Positions 9,495-17,746 are shown, counted from the first letter of the stretch. The stretch: 64,000 nt of DNA from Virgibacillus sp. 7505 (GCF_002272135.1 NZ_NPBF01000033.1:1-64000), one strand, 5' to 3'. Numbers and translations are program-made. The notes: generated from the letters alone by a model not told the origin.

Positions 9495-10658
9495 TTAGCT
9501 TATTTCTCCAGAAGTTGGATTGTAGACCCCTTCGTATTCGCGCTTTGCTCCATAAATGTCCTCAACTGAAAAACCATTATATTTTACACACATTCTATTT
9601 TTATACGCGTAAACTAGGTGTAGATACCCTTGCGGATCTTGATAAATAGTTGGATATTCGAACTGTGAATTGTTCGTTTTATTCTCCACTCCAATGAAAC
9701 CTTCAGCGTGTTCTATAATCCGGCCAATCGGCCAAGTTTTACCAGCATCCTCCGACACTGAAACTACGACAGGGTTTCTTAATCCAGGCCAAGCTACTTT
9801 GCCTTTTTCAGGGTTATTAGCTGAATTAGCGTTATATGCAATCGCAATTGCACCGTTATCCAGTTTGATTGCGCTTACACTTGAATTGTTATTTGGCAAG
9901 GTTGTTGGCTCAGGAGCTGTCCACGAATCTCCATAATCGGTCGACTCACTTCTATATATATAATCTGCGAATCTGCTTCTCATAAATGCCACTAGATGAC
10001 CATTCTCCAATTCTATGACGTTGGCATGTACTCGTCCATTACTATCAGGCATACGTACTTCTTTCCAAGTCAGTCCTTCATCGTCCGACACATGCATTAC
10101 TGTGGGATCATTCGTCAGACCAAATTCGGAATCCTCACATACCCACGTGCTGAAAATCCATCTGCCATTACTTAATACTTGAATAGCTTGTCGTGCAAAA
10201 GTACCTTGCTGGTCGAACAACACTTCTGGCTTGGACCAACTTTCACCATTGTCACTTGTTTTTTGATACTTAATAATGGAAGTGAATTGCATATTATCTT
10301 TATCTGGCTGTCTGCCTTCCTGGGAAGTATAGATCAACCAAACGGAATTATCTGGTGCATGGAAGAATGATGGGTTTTGCTCACTGCGCGTATCGTCCTG
10401 TGAGATGATTTTCGGTTCGTTCCACTCTTGGGAGAGATGATCAAATTTAGATAATACAATTGAAATATCCGGGCTGCCTTCAAATGAACCAGCAAACCAT
10501 GCACATAGCAAATCACCATTTTCCAACTTTGTAACAGTCGGTGCATGTGCAGTTGAAAATGGTCCAGATGGAATCAAAGAAAAATCAATATTTGTATATG
10601 CATCATGATATAATTTACCGTTTGGAATTGACTCGTTAATTACTATTTTATTACTCAT
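9495..10658 (-). CDS. Cytoplasmic sialidase-like (BNR repeat) beta-propeller protein
   Basis: A 387-residue protein without a signal peptide. It has repeated Asp-box (SxDxGxTW) elements: SDNGESW, SDDEGLTW, STDYGDSW and SEDAGKTW. The N-terminal AHAPTVTKLENGDLL and the central FMRSRFADYIYRS are typical of the BNR_2 predicted-sialidase family. The canonical FRIP motif of secreted GH33 sialidases is not seen. The enzyme is therefore predicted to act inside the cell on an imported small glycoside or sugar acid, and could be a hydrolase or a lyase. The start was placed at ATG 10658 behind AAGGTGAATAGT. It lies 22 bp downstream of the YhcH gene in one operon. Confidence 0.82.
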   Translation of the reverse strand: MSNKIVINESIPNGKLYHDAYTNIDFSLIPSGPFSTAHAPTVTKLENGDLLCAWFAGSFEGSPDISIVLSKFDHLSQEWNEPKIISQDDTRSEQNPSFFHAPDNSVWLIYTSQEGRQPDKDNMQFTSIIKYQKTSDNGESWSKPEVLFDQQGTFARQAIQVLSNGRWIFSTWVCEDSEFGLTNDPTVMHVSDDEGLTWKEVRMPDSNGRVHANVIELENGHLVAFMRSRFADYIYRSESTDYGDSWTAPEPTTLPNNNSSVSAIKLDNGAIAIAYNANSANNPEKGKVAWPGLRNPVVVSVSEDAGKTWPIGRIIEHAEGFIGVENKTNNSQFEYPTIYQDPQGYLHLVYAYKNRMCVKYNGFSVEDIYGAKREYEGVYNPTSGEIS

Positions 10659-10680
10659 ACTATTCACCTTATCTTTCTAT

Positions 10681-11121
10681 TTAAATTTCGATTTTAATAA
10701 CTGCTTTTTTATAATTCGTCGTTTCATCTATATGTTTTAGAGATTTATGTCCATCGTGAGGCAGACAAATGTAGGCCATACCTTTATTGATTTTCATAGT
10801 CGTTTTCGGACTGCCGTTTAATCGAACGACATCTTTCTCGGCATTGTATGTAACATCTACTGCTAATTGATCAATGGGTGCCCATGCTACATATTCCGAT
10901 CCATCCAATACAATTTGAATATCGATATATTTTTTATGAGCTTCAAACGTCCCTTCATCTATGTGAGTCGTAGATCCTTCCTGAAAGAACAAATAGCCTC
11001 CATCAAAATCAAATCGCTTATTATAATCTATCTTTGCTTCTTTGAATTTCTTTAAACCGTTGTCGAATTTTGGATTTAAGGATTTATACTCATCCAAATT
11101 CTCTATTACATCGAAAATCAC
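10681..11121 (-). CDS. YhcH/YjgK/YiaL family protein (NanQ-like anomerase)
   Basis: A 146-residue DUF386 (YhcH) family protein. Family members are small cupin-like proteins; E. coli NanQ (YhcH) speeds anomer interconversion of N-acetylneuraminate. The sequence begins IFDVIENLDEY as expected and contains the conserved HKKYIDIQIVLDGSEY and CLPHDGHKS segments with metal-type His residues. A GTG start at 11121 is preferred because AGGAAAGAG precedes it and it matches the family start; the ATG seven codons earlier has no ribosome binding site. Together with the sialidase-like protein it suggests a cyclic sugar-acid substrate. Confidence 0.85.
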   Translation of the reverse strand: MIFDVIENLDEYKSLNPKFDNGLKKFKEAKIDYNKRFDFDGGYLFFQEGSTTHIDEGTFEAHKKYIDIQIVLDGSEYVAWAPIDQLAVDVTYNAEKDVVRLNGSPKTTMKINKGMAYICLPHDGHKSLKHIDETTNYKKAVIKIEI

Positions 11122-11294
11122 ATAATTCACTCTTTCCTGCATTAACGGTATGAACTAACTTCTTCCCCAGATAACGGGTTACATTTTTCACATAAGCTTC
11201 TTTGATAACTTCCTGAGCAAGATTCTAGGTTCGACACCCATACTGAGATTTTTGGGGATCAAGCACCCATTTTGCATAATGACTATTTTAATTC

Positions 11295-12299
11295 TTATTT
11301 CAAAACTTCCTTTGGAGACAAGTCAGCTGCGGATTGGATAGCCGCAAGCATACTTCTTTCATCTGCAATATTTTTTCCGGCAATATCAAATGCAGTACCA
11401 TGGTCCACGGAGGTACGAATAACACCGCCATTTAAACCAACCGTGATATTGACCCCCTCTTCCAGGCCTAATACCTTTATCGGAACATGGCCTTGATCAT
11501 GATAACAGGCAACGATCAAATCAAAATCACCACGAACTGCTCGGAAAAACACAGTGTCTGCAGGATGCGGACCGCTTACATTTATGCCTTCAGAAAATGC
11601 TTCCTGTATTCCAGGAACTAGTTTTTCTTCTTCTTCCCCTTCACCAAACAACCCATTTTCACCCGCGTGTGGATTAATTCCGCAAACCGCGATGCTTGGA
11701 TTTGTATATCCTGCACGTGTCAACGTTTCGTGAGCAAGCTTTACAACCTTATACGTTCGTTCTGGCGTGATAGACTCTACTGCTTTAATCAAGCCAACGT
11801 GTGTGGTTAAATGGATGACTTTTAGTTTTGGCGAAGATAACATCATGGAATAATCAGCTGTTTCCGTTAATTCTGCAAGAATTTCAGTATGTCCTGGATA
11901 TAGATGTCCTCCTTTGTGGAGGGCTTCTTTATTTAATGGCGCAGTACAGATCGATTGAATCTCCTTCTTTTTAGCCGACTCAACTGCCGTTTTCAAATAT
12001 TGGAAGGCAGCATCTCCTGCTTTTGGGGATAACTCTCCAAAAGGTAAATCAGCTGGCAATAAATCCAAATCAATACAATCGATTCTGCCAAATTCAAATT
12101 TACTATCTGAGACAGATGCAATAGTCTCAACAGTTAATGGAGATTGTGTGACGCGGATGGCTCTTTCAATTATTTTCGCATCACCGATCACAATCGGTCT
12201 GCATATATCGTAAACAGCTGTATGGCTCAAGGCTTTTACAATAATTTCAGGACCCACACCTGCGGCATCACCCATGGTAATCCCTATAATCGGCTTCAC
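11295..12299 (-). CDS. PdxA-like 4-hydroxythreonine-4-phosphate / threonate-4-phosphate dehydrogenase
   Basis: A 334-residue NAD-dependent decarboxylating dehydrogenase of the PdxA family. Conserved parts include ITMGDAAGVGPEI at the start, SICTAPLNKEAL, GHTEILAELT, GINPHAGENGLFG and the metal-site region YHDQGH. The start is a GTG behind GGGAGGGAATATA. Besides PdxA of vitamin B6 synthesis, the family includes PdxA2, which oxidises D-threonate/erythronate 4-phosphates. The operon context (permease, Fe-ADH, sugar-acid proteins) favours a catabolic PdxA2-like role. The DUF1537 kinase that normally accompanies PdxA2 is absent, so the substrate may differ. Confidence 0.85.
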   Translation of the reverse strand: MKPIIGITMGDAAGVGPEIIVKALSHTAVYDICRPIVIGDAKIIERAIRVTQSPLTVETIASVSDSKFEFGRIDCIDLDLLPADLPFGELSPKAGDAAFQYLKTAVESAKKKEIQSICTAPLNKEALHKGGHLYPGHTEILAELTETADYSMMLSSPKLKVIHLTTHVGLIKAVESITPERTYKVVKLAHETLTRAGYTNPSIAVCGINPHAGENGLFGEGEEEEKLVPGIQEAFSEGINVSGPHPADTVFFRAVRGDFDLIVACYHDQGHVPIKVLGLEEGVNITVGLNGGVIRTSVDHGTAFDIAGKNIADERSMLAAIQSAADLSPKEVLK

Positions 12300-12377
12300 T
12301 ATATTCCCTCCCACGAACTTCATACTCGGCCTGTCAACATGACTTTCTCTTAGCCATGCTGAAAGCTATAGTGACAA

Positions 12378-13544
12378 CTAAACTAGTAATTTGCGATAAA
12401 TCGTTTCCATATCCTCTACACTTATATCCTTTGGATTGTTATCCAACAGACGTGTGACTTTCGAAGCCGAAATAGCTAATTCCGGGATATCTTCTTCTGT
12501 TACGCCATATTCCTTCAAGTTTTGTGGAATTTCCAGCATGTTCGTCCATTCTACAATACGGTCCACTACATTTTGAGCCACTTCTTCTTTTGAATGTCCT
12601 TGAATTTCAATGCCCATTGGTTCTGCTACAAGGTACAATCGATCTGTAATGCTATCCATATTAAATTCCATGACATGACGTAAAAGCATTGAATTTACTA
12701 CACCATGAGGAATTTTGAACTTTCCTCCCAATGGATAAGCCAGTGCATGTACAGCTGCTGTACCCGCTGCCGTCAGGGCCATCCCGCCATACATAGAACC
12801 AACAAGCATTTTTTCTCGCGCTTCAACAGACTGTCCATCTTGATAGGCTTCAACGATACTCGACGAGATAAGGCGAATAGATTCTAATGCAACCATGTCA
12901 CTGATTAAGTTTGCTTTGTTTGAGATAAATGATTCCAGTGAATGGGTAAACGCATCCATTCCTGTTGCAGCTGTAATAGGCTTTGGTAACCCTAAAGTTA
13001 AAAGCGGATCAAGGATTACAATGTTCGGCAGAAGATGCTTGCTTACTATTCCGACTTTTAATTCTTCATCAGGCAATGTAACGATCGCATTTGGCGTTAC
13101 TTCAGCTCCTGTACCTGAAGTAGTGGGAATTAACACTGTTGGGGTACCAGGTTTTTCAACTAAATCTGTTCCTAACAAATCACGGACTGATTTATTATTC
13201 GTTCTTAATACAGATAGAATTTTAGTGGTATCAAGAACGCTTCCTCCTCCAATACCAATTAATACGTCGTAATTTTCAGTGGATGTACTTTGAAATACTT
13301 CTTCGATGTTTTCAACTGTTGGTTCAGGAAGGATGTTCGTATTAACATCCGCCTTAATACCCTTTGCTGATAGTTGGTTTGTTATTTGATCTACAAACCC
13401 TAAATCTTCCATTGGCGGCTGTGTAATAATTAAAGCCGACTGTATTTTTGTGCCTACTAAATGAAGTTGCTCTCCTAAATCACCAAGAGAATTTGGTCCG
13501 GCAATAATATGGTCTGCTGTTTGAAATTTATATAACTTCTGCAT
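12378..13544 (-). CDS. Iron-containing alcohol dehydrogenase
   Basis: A 388-residue group III (Fe-ADH) dehydrogenase. It shows the NAD-binding GIGGGSVLDTTK motif, PTTSGTGAEVTPNAI, and the metal-binding region with GMDAFTHSLESF and HALAYPLGGKFKIPHG. It should interconvert an alcohol or hydroxy acid and an aldehyde or keto acid. The ATG before QKLYKFQTADHI was chosen for family length and because AAGGACAATACAAACGACA precedes it; an upstream in-frame ATG has no ribosome binding site. It is the first gene of the insert operon, behind a clear promoter with a cre-like site. Confidence 0.88.
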   Translation of the reverse strand: MQKLYKFQTADHIIAGPNSLGDLGEQLHLVGTKIQSALIITQPPMEDLGFVDQITNQLSAKGIKADVNTNILPEPTVENIEEVFQSTSTENYDVLIGIGGGSVLDTTKILSVLRTNNKSVRDLLGTDLVEKPGTPTVLIPTTSGTGAEVTPNAIVTLPDEELKVGIVSKHLLPNIVILDPLLTLGLPKPITAATGMDAFTHSLESFISNKANLISDMVALESIRLISSSIVEAYQDGQSVEAREKMLVGSMYGGMALTAAGTAAVHALAYPLGGKFKIPHGVVNSMLLRHVMEFNMDSITDRLYLVAEPMGIEIQGHSKEEVAQNVVDRIVEWTNMLEIPQNLKEYGVTEEDIPELAISASKVTRLLDNNPKDISVEDMETIYRKLLV

Positions 13545-13664
13545 TGTCGTTTGTATTGTCCTTACCTCATTTCCTTCACTTTTTATGAATGCAATGGAGT
13601 ATAGTGTCACTAGCACTGGCATTCTTATTTAAATACCGCTAATACTGCTCCAGTCGAACACCTA

Positions 13665-13683
13665 TTGTTTAATTTTTAAACAA
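13665..13683. promoter_or_regulatory. Operator-like palindrome TTGTTTAA-N3-TTAAACAA
   Basis: A perfect 8-bp inverted repeat with a 3-bp spacer lies about 25 bp downstream of the predicted transcription start of the insert operon. The half-site TTGTTTAA recurs at 13727-13734 over the -35 region, about 60 bp away centre to centre. Two such sites suggest a looping repressor encoded elsewhere. Confidence 0.6.
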
Positions 13684-13692
13684 CATTCATTT

Positions 13693-13707
13693 TTATAACG
13701 CTTTCAT
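13693..13707 (-). promoter_or_regulatory. cre-like catabolite-responsive element
   Basis: On the minus strand ATGAAAGCGTTATAA matches the Bacillus cre consensus TGWAARCGYTWNCW except for one position (A instead of the late C). It lies just downstream of the -10 element, where CcpA binding would block transcription. Carbon catabolite repression of the insert operon is the inference. Confidence 0.6.
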
Positions 13708-13713
13708 AAATCC

Positions 13714-13742
13714 ATTATATATATCGTTGTTTAATTTATCAA
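13714..13742 (-). promoter_or_regulatory. Promoter of the catabolic insert operon
   Basis: TTGATA (13737-13742) and a perfect TATAAT (13714-13719) are 17 bp apart on the minus strand. A GTTG...CAAC imperfect palindrome (13726-13743), sharing TTGTTTAA with the downstream operator-like site, overlaps the -35 box. Confidence 0.75.
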
Positions 13743-13960
13743 CATCTTTTTTTGAAATTTACATGCACTGTCACCGGGAGATGGTATGGAAGCAAATCCG
13801 GATACACCTATCACAGTCACAAGCAATTTCCGAATGGTGTCATCCTGATATAATGTGGATTTGAAATGAGCTTAGAATGTCTTAACGGGTACCGGAGTAT
13901 GTACAGAAATCCCTGTTGTTCGACCTGTTCTGGTGTTCTGTTCTTAACAGCCGTTCATCA
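13743..13960. other. Non-coding stretch at right end of the insert
   Basis: No convincing gene. Short minus-strand open stretches exist in two different frames (about 13780-13870 and 13850-13950), which might be a decayed coding fragment, but neither has a start signal or a recognisable motif. The last ten bases resemble part of the mnmM 3' region just ahead of the direct repeat. Confidence 0.4.
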
Positions 13961-14017
13961 GAGAAGAAAAAATGAAAGAAGCGCGAGCCCCTAGCCAATC
14001 GGGGTACGCGCTTCTTT
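13961..14017. repeat. Right 57-bp direct repeat bracketing the catabolic insert
   Basis: Second copy of the sequence at 6582-6638, same orientation, 56 of 57 bases identical. It holds a stray copy of the mnmM tail (GAGAAGAAAAAATGA) plus the terminator. The ytpB stop codon and its last seven codons lie within it. Confidence 0.95.
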
Positions 14018-14018
14018 C
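13978..14018. terminator. Terminator overlapping the end of ytpB
   Basis: Same hairpin as at 6598-6638. On the minus strand the upstream arm encodes the last codons of ytpB and the TAG stop (13991-13993) lies in the loop, with TTTCATTTTTTC following. Confidence 0.85.
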
Positions 14019-15073
14019 ATTTTATTGTATGCCTTGATATTCAAATGGAAAAACTTCGATTTGTTGCCGCTTGCCTTGAGCAATGTTTTGATCATCTCTT
14101 TACTATCCGAAAGCAAACTCACTTTGCGATCTGCCAAGTACAGTCCGACAAGCCCGTGATGGACCATCTCATGGAATGACGCATGCGGTAGACGCTGGAC
14201 ACTTTCGTTCGTCCGTTCTATGAAGTATAGGAGTCTTTCCTTCATTTCCTCCGAGTCTCGGTAATAATGGCAGAAATTCAGATCGCCTTCCTCTTCATCC
14301 TCCATCTGATCAATATAGTAATCCAGCAGAATGTGAAGTCCTTGCATATATGGAAAATAGCTTTGATAGATATCATCAGCCAATTGCTGGTCGATTTCCA
14401 TCCCCATTCCATAAGATACAAAGCAGAAGATACCGAGTGTCGACCCGCTGCATGCCGAGAATTCATACCACGTAAGATCCCGGTGTTCCTCTTGATGCAG
14501 GGCAAACCAGTTTGTCAGTCTTTCAATCCGCTCTTCCTTCGCTACATGCTTGTGCACTTGCAAATCGCCGTATAATCCAGAAAGTTTCAGCAAATACGGC
14601 TGCAGAACTTGCAGATTGGGCTGTTTGCCGAGGATAGTCTGACACGTGAAAACAAGTGAGTGCAAGTATCCGCCGTCTTCTTTTTCATCACGCAATGCAT
14701 AATAATCCTTCAGCTTTTCACCTGGCTGCAATGCATCCAGCATTGATTGATGCAGCAGGCGAAAATCGTCTGGATCGAGTGAAGTACTGCGATCACATAA
14801 ATTATCGAGATAGTCACTGATAGTCTGATAGGCAATAATGAACTTGATTGCCTGCTTCCATGCATCACCAGCAAGCAGACTGTACACCGCTCCACCCTGG
14901 CAATGGAAGCGTTTGGTCCGAATACTCTCCAGCGCCTGCTTTCGCAGTTCCGGATCCGGTATCGCTTCTGCCCTCTGTGTCCATAGTTCCAATTCTTTAT
15001 GTACTTCCGGGAATATTTTCCGATATACTTGATGCATAAGTAAAACCGATGACTTTGGTATTTGTTGGGTCAT
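13991..15073 (-). CDS. ytpB: Tetraprenyl-beta-curcumene synthase (YtpB, DUF2600)
   Basis: A 360-residue protein of the large terpene cyclase family typified by B. subtilis YtpB, which converts C35 or C25 all-trans prenyl diphosphates to sesquarterpenes and related products. An aspartate-rich metal-binding segment, YLDNLCDRSTSLD, is near residue 90 and DYYIDQMEDEEEGD is in the second half. It is all-helical and cytosolic in appearance. The start ATG has GAGGAGCGAAATCACATT upstream. The last residues (MKEARTPIG) are encoded by the terminator stem, so the C-terminal tail is probably a by-product of the shared terminator rather than conserved protein. Confidence 0.88.
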   Translation of the reverse strand: MTQQIPKSSVLLMHQVYRKIFPEVHKELELWTQRAEAIPDPELRKQALESIRTKRFHCQGGAVYSLLAGDAWKQAIKFIIAYQTISDYLDNLCDRSTSLDPDDFRLLHQSMLDALQPGEKLKDYYALRDEKEDGGYLHSLVFTCQTILGKQPNLQVLQPYLLKLSGLYGDLQVHKHVAKEERIERLTNWFALHQEEHRDLTWYEFSACSGSTLGIFCFVSYGMGMEIDQQLADDIYQSYFPYMQGLHILLDYYIDQMEDEEEGDLNFCHYYRDSEEMKERLLYFIERTNESVQRLPHASFHEMVHHGLVGLYLADRKVSLLSDSKEMIKTLLKASGNKSKFFHLNIKAYNKMKEARTPIG

Positions 15074-15161
15074 AATGTGATTTCGCTCCTCGAATCCGGG
15101 ATTGTCTTCATTCCAAAAAATCTATTAATTCTATAAGAACATAAACGAAGGGAGTATTCAA

Positions 15162-15671
15162 ATGATATACGAATACGACAAGAAACGTCCACATGTCCAC
15201 AAAGATGCTTATGTTGCCCCTGATGCTGTTATTACAGGGGAAGTTACGATTGAAAAAGATGCCAGTATATGGTTTAAGACAGTTATACGCGGAGATGTTG
15301 CTCCAGTTGTGATCAATGAAGGCGCCAATGTCCAAGATCTTTGCGTCCTTCATCAAAGCCCTGACCTTCCTCTTATTATAAAGGAAGGAGCCACGATTGG
15401 TCATCAAGTTACGCTGCATTCTTGCACAATTGGGAAAAATTCCCTTGTAGGCATGGGCTCACTCGTCCTTGATGGTGCGATCATAGAGGATGGCGCATAT
15501 GTAGGTGCGGGGTCACTCGTGCCTCCTGGCAAAACGATTCCTTCCGGCAAGCTCGCATTCGGCAGACCTGCTAAAGTCATTCGTGATTTGACCGAAGCCG
15601 ATTACAAAGATATGGAGCGCATACGAATGGAATATATCAAGAAAAGTAAACAGTATAAAGAAACAACATAA
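15162..15671 (+). CDS. ytoA: Gamma carbonic anhydrase family protein (YtoA)
   Basis: A 169-residue left-handed beta-helix protein built of hexapeptide repeats (for example VITGEVTIEKDASIW, TIGHQVTLHSCTIG). His residues expected for metal binding are visible in VLHQS, IGHQV and LHSCT. Family members include carbonic anhydrases and many proteins of unknown activity, and the Bacillus homologue has no settled function. The ATG is preceded by GAAGGGAGTATTCAA. It is divergent from ytpB with about 90 bp between, and convergent with asnB, sharing a terminator. Confidence 0.88.
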   Translation: MIYEYDKKRPHVHKDAYVAPDAVITGEVTIEKDASIWFKTVIRGDVAPVVINEGANVQDLCVLHQSPDLPLIIKEGATIGHQVTLHSCTIGKNSLVGMGSLVLDGAIIEDGAYVGAGSLVPPGKTIPSGKLAFGRPAKVIRDLTEADYKDMERIRMEYIKKSKQYKETT

Positions 15672-15706
15672 AAAGCCGCTCCTTTTACAGGAACGGCTTT
15701 TTTATT
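15670..15706. terminator. Bidirectional terminator ytoA / asnB
   Basis: AAAAAGCCG-TCC and GGA-CGGCTTTTTT form an imperfect stem with A-tract and T-tract on either side, placed between the converging stop codons. Confidence 0.85.
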
Positions 15707-17612
15707 ATGTGGTCTGCAGCTTGCTTTCCACTCTGTCGACTTTTTGGAACTCCGCAAAGTCATACTTACGTTCAACATAAATCTGATGCCATAGCATGAA
15801 GGCAAGTACAGTCCAAATTTTACGGCTGTAGTCTCCCTTGCCTTGACAATGCGCATCCAACAGATTCAAGATATAGTCTTTATGCAAAAGATGATCTGTT
15901 TGGCTTTCATGGATAAGTGTCTTCGCCCAGCCATTCAATTCGTTTTTCAGCCAGTGGCGCATCGGTACTGGGAAACCAAGTTTTTTACGATGTAAAACAT
16001 GATCCGGCACAATGCCTTCTACTGCTTCACGAAGCAAGCTCTTTGTTGTGTTGTTAGCGATTTTCAGATCTTCCGGAATCTCACGGGCAACACGGAATAC
16101 TTCTTTATCCAAGAATGGCACGCGAAGCTCAAGTGAATGTGCCATTGTCATCTTATCCGCTTTCAATAGGATGTCTCCGCGCATCCATGTATGAATGTCG
16201 ATATACTGCATCTGATCGACAAGGGATTCGTTTTTCACATTCGCATACAATGGGGCAGTGATCTGTTGATAATGGATTGCATCATTGTATGTTTTCAATA
16301 GCTTCTGCTTGTCTGCATCTTCAAACATTTTAGCATTTCCGATATAGCGATCCTTCAATGGTGTTGTACCACGCTCTAGGAAGCTCTTACCGCGTACACC
16401 TTCTGGCAAGATTTTAGCCACTCTTGCAAGCAAAGCTTTTGCAGGTCCAGGAATGCTGTCGAACATGCGCAAGGATTCTGGCTCACGGTAAATATTGTAA
16501 CCGCCGAATAGCTCATCGGAACCTTCACCAGAAAGTACAACCGTTACATGTTTGCTAGCTTCTCTTGCCACAAAATAAAGGGCCACAGCGGATGGATCAG
16601 CCAATGGATCATCCATATGCCACATGATTTTCGGAAGTTTCTCTAAATATTCTTCTGGTGTGATGATATGGGAATAGTTTTCTACTCCGAGTTTTTCAGC
16701 TGTTTCTTTCGCGACATCAACTTCGGAGAATCCTTCCCGTTCAAAACCAACAGAGAATGTTTTCAAATTCGGATTAAATTGCTTCGCAATGGCTACAATG
16801 ATGCTGGAATCAATTCCGCCGGAAAGGAATGAACCGACCGGTACATCACTTCGCATATGCTTGCTCACAGAATCATGAAGAACATCCTGGATACGCGTGA
16901 TCCAAGCTTGCTTGTCCATGATCTTCGGTGAGAATGTCGCATGCCAGTATCGATGGAATTCTATCGGTTCACCTTCACGCTTCACGAAGTAATGACCAGG
17001 CTCTATCTTTTTGATACCTTCTGTCATCGTGAATGGCTCCGGTACATACTGGTAGCTCAAATAATGCTGCAGCGCTTCGGTATCAACTGTTTCTGATTCT
17101 TCAAGAAGTGTGATGCTCTTCTTCTCAGAAGCGAAGAAAATCTCATCTTCTGTCTCCTTATAAAAGAGCGGTTTGATGCCGAATGGATCACGTGCTCCGA
17201 AAAGTGTTTTCTTTTCTTTATCCCATAGCAAGATGCTGAACATACCGCGAAGCTCTTTAAATGCTTCCGTTCCGTATGTATGGTACATCGCAGCGATGAC
17301 CTCGGTATCGGATTCCGTTTTGAACTCTGCGCCTTTTTTCAGCAATTCTTCACGAAGCTCTACATAGTTGTAGATTTCTCCGTTGAAAACCATCCAGATT
17401 TTTTCGTCGTCATAGCTTAATGGCTGAACACCAGCCTCGATATCAATAATACTCAAGCGGCGGAAACCGAATGATACATGCTCGTCATGGTAATATCCTT
17501 CATCATCCGGACCGCGGTGCGTGATGATGTTGTTCTGTTGTTTGAATTTATCCTTATCAGCTTGCGTTAGTTGTTTTACGTTCTTTCTAATTACGCCAAT
17601 CAAACCACACAT
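15705..17612 (-). CDS. asnB: Asparagine synthase (glutamine-hydrolysing)
   Basis: A 635-residue type B asparagine synthetase. It starts MCGLIGV, so Cys2 is the glutaminase nucleophile after Met removal. The N-terminal Ntn domain continues to about residue 200 with HRGPDDEGYY and FNGEIYN. The ATP-pyrophosphatase domain shows SFLSGGIDSS and VVLSGEGSDELFGGYN. Both domains are complete. It makes asparagine from aspartate, glutamine and ATP in the cytosol. Gene order asnB-metK matches B. subtilis. No obvious regulatory element lies in the short leader. Confidence 0.96.
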   Translation of the reverse strand: MCGLIGVIRKNVKQLTQADKDKFKQQNNIITHRGPDDEGYYHDEHVSFGFRRLSIIDIEAGVQPLSYDDEKIWMVFNGEIYNYVELREELLKKGAEFKTESDTEVIAAMYHTYGTEAFKELRGMFSILLWDKEKKTLFGARDPFGIKPLFYKETEDEIFFASEKKSITLLEESETVDTEALQHYLSYQYVPEPFTMTEGIKKIEPGHYFVKREGEPIEFHRYWHATFSPKIMDKQAWITRIQDVLHDSVSKHMRSDVPVGSFLSGGIDSSIIVAIAKQFNPNLKTFSVGFEREGFSEVDVAKETAEKLGVENYSHIITPEEYLEKLPKIMWHMDDPLADPSAVALYFVAREASKHVTVVLSGEGSDELFGGYNIYREPESLRMFDSIPGPAKALLARVAKILPEGVRGKSFLERGTTPLKDRYIGNAKMFEDADKQKLLKTYNDAIHYQQITAPLYANVKNESLVDQMQYIDIHTWMRGDILLKADKMTMAHSLELRVPFLDKEVFRVAREIPEDLKIANNTTKSLLREAVEGIVPDHVLHRKKLGFPVPMRHWLKNELNGWAKTLIHESQTDHLLHKDYILNLLDAHCQGKGDYSRKIWTVLAFMLWHQIYVERKYDFAEFQKVDRVESKLQTT

Positions 17613-17702
17613 TTACTTATTAGCCTCTCTTTCATTACTTCTAGCCATTAATTATAGCATAAAACAATTCGGTTCTTGAAGGAAGATTATGGGCGCCGAC
17701 AC

Positions 17703-17734
17703 AAAAAAAGCAAGAGCGTAATAATCGCTCTTGC
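17703..17734 (-). terminator. metK terminator
   Basis: A GCAAGAGCG / CGCTCTTGC stem followed by TTTTTTT on the minus strand, just downstream of the metK stop codon. Confidence 0.92.
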
Positions 17735-17746
17735 CTTTCAAGCAGA

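Larger units (their letters stand above)
6582..14017. other. Catabolic gene insert between mnmM and ytpB
   Basis: A 7.4-kb block of six minus-strand genes separates mnmM from ytpB, which are adjacent in B. subtilis. Both edges carry the same 57-bp sequence made of the mnmM 3' end and the convergent mnmM/ytpB terminator. The left copy belongs to mnmM. The right copy contains the ytpB stop codon and a displaced duplicate of the mnmM tail. No integrase, transposase or recombinase is present, so the insert may have come in by homologous or illegitimate recombination, or an integrase may have been lost. Confidence 0.8.

Noticed and set aside
9495-11121. A standard sialic acid (nan) operon
   Set aside because: The sialidase-like protein has no signal peptide and no FRIP motif, and no NanA, NanE, NanK or sialic acid transporter is present. 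Only YhcH is shared with nan loci.
11295-12299. Vitamin B6 biosynthetic PdxA
   Set aside because: Bacillaceae make pyridoxal phosphate by PdxS/PdxT, no PdxJ is nearby, and the operon context is catabolic.
13743-13960. A truncated gene at the right edge of the insert
   Set aside because: Open stretches lie in different frames, are short and show no motif or start site, so they were listed only as non-coding sequence.
6582-14017. A transposon or prophage
   Set aside because: No transposase, integrase, phage gene or terminal inverted repeat was found. The flanking repeats are copies of host sequence, not short target duplications next to mobile-element ends.
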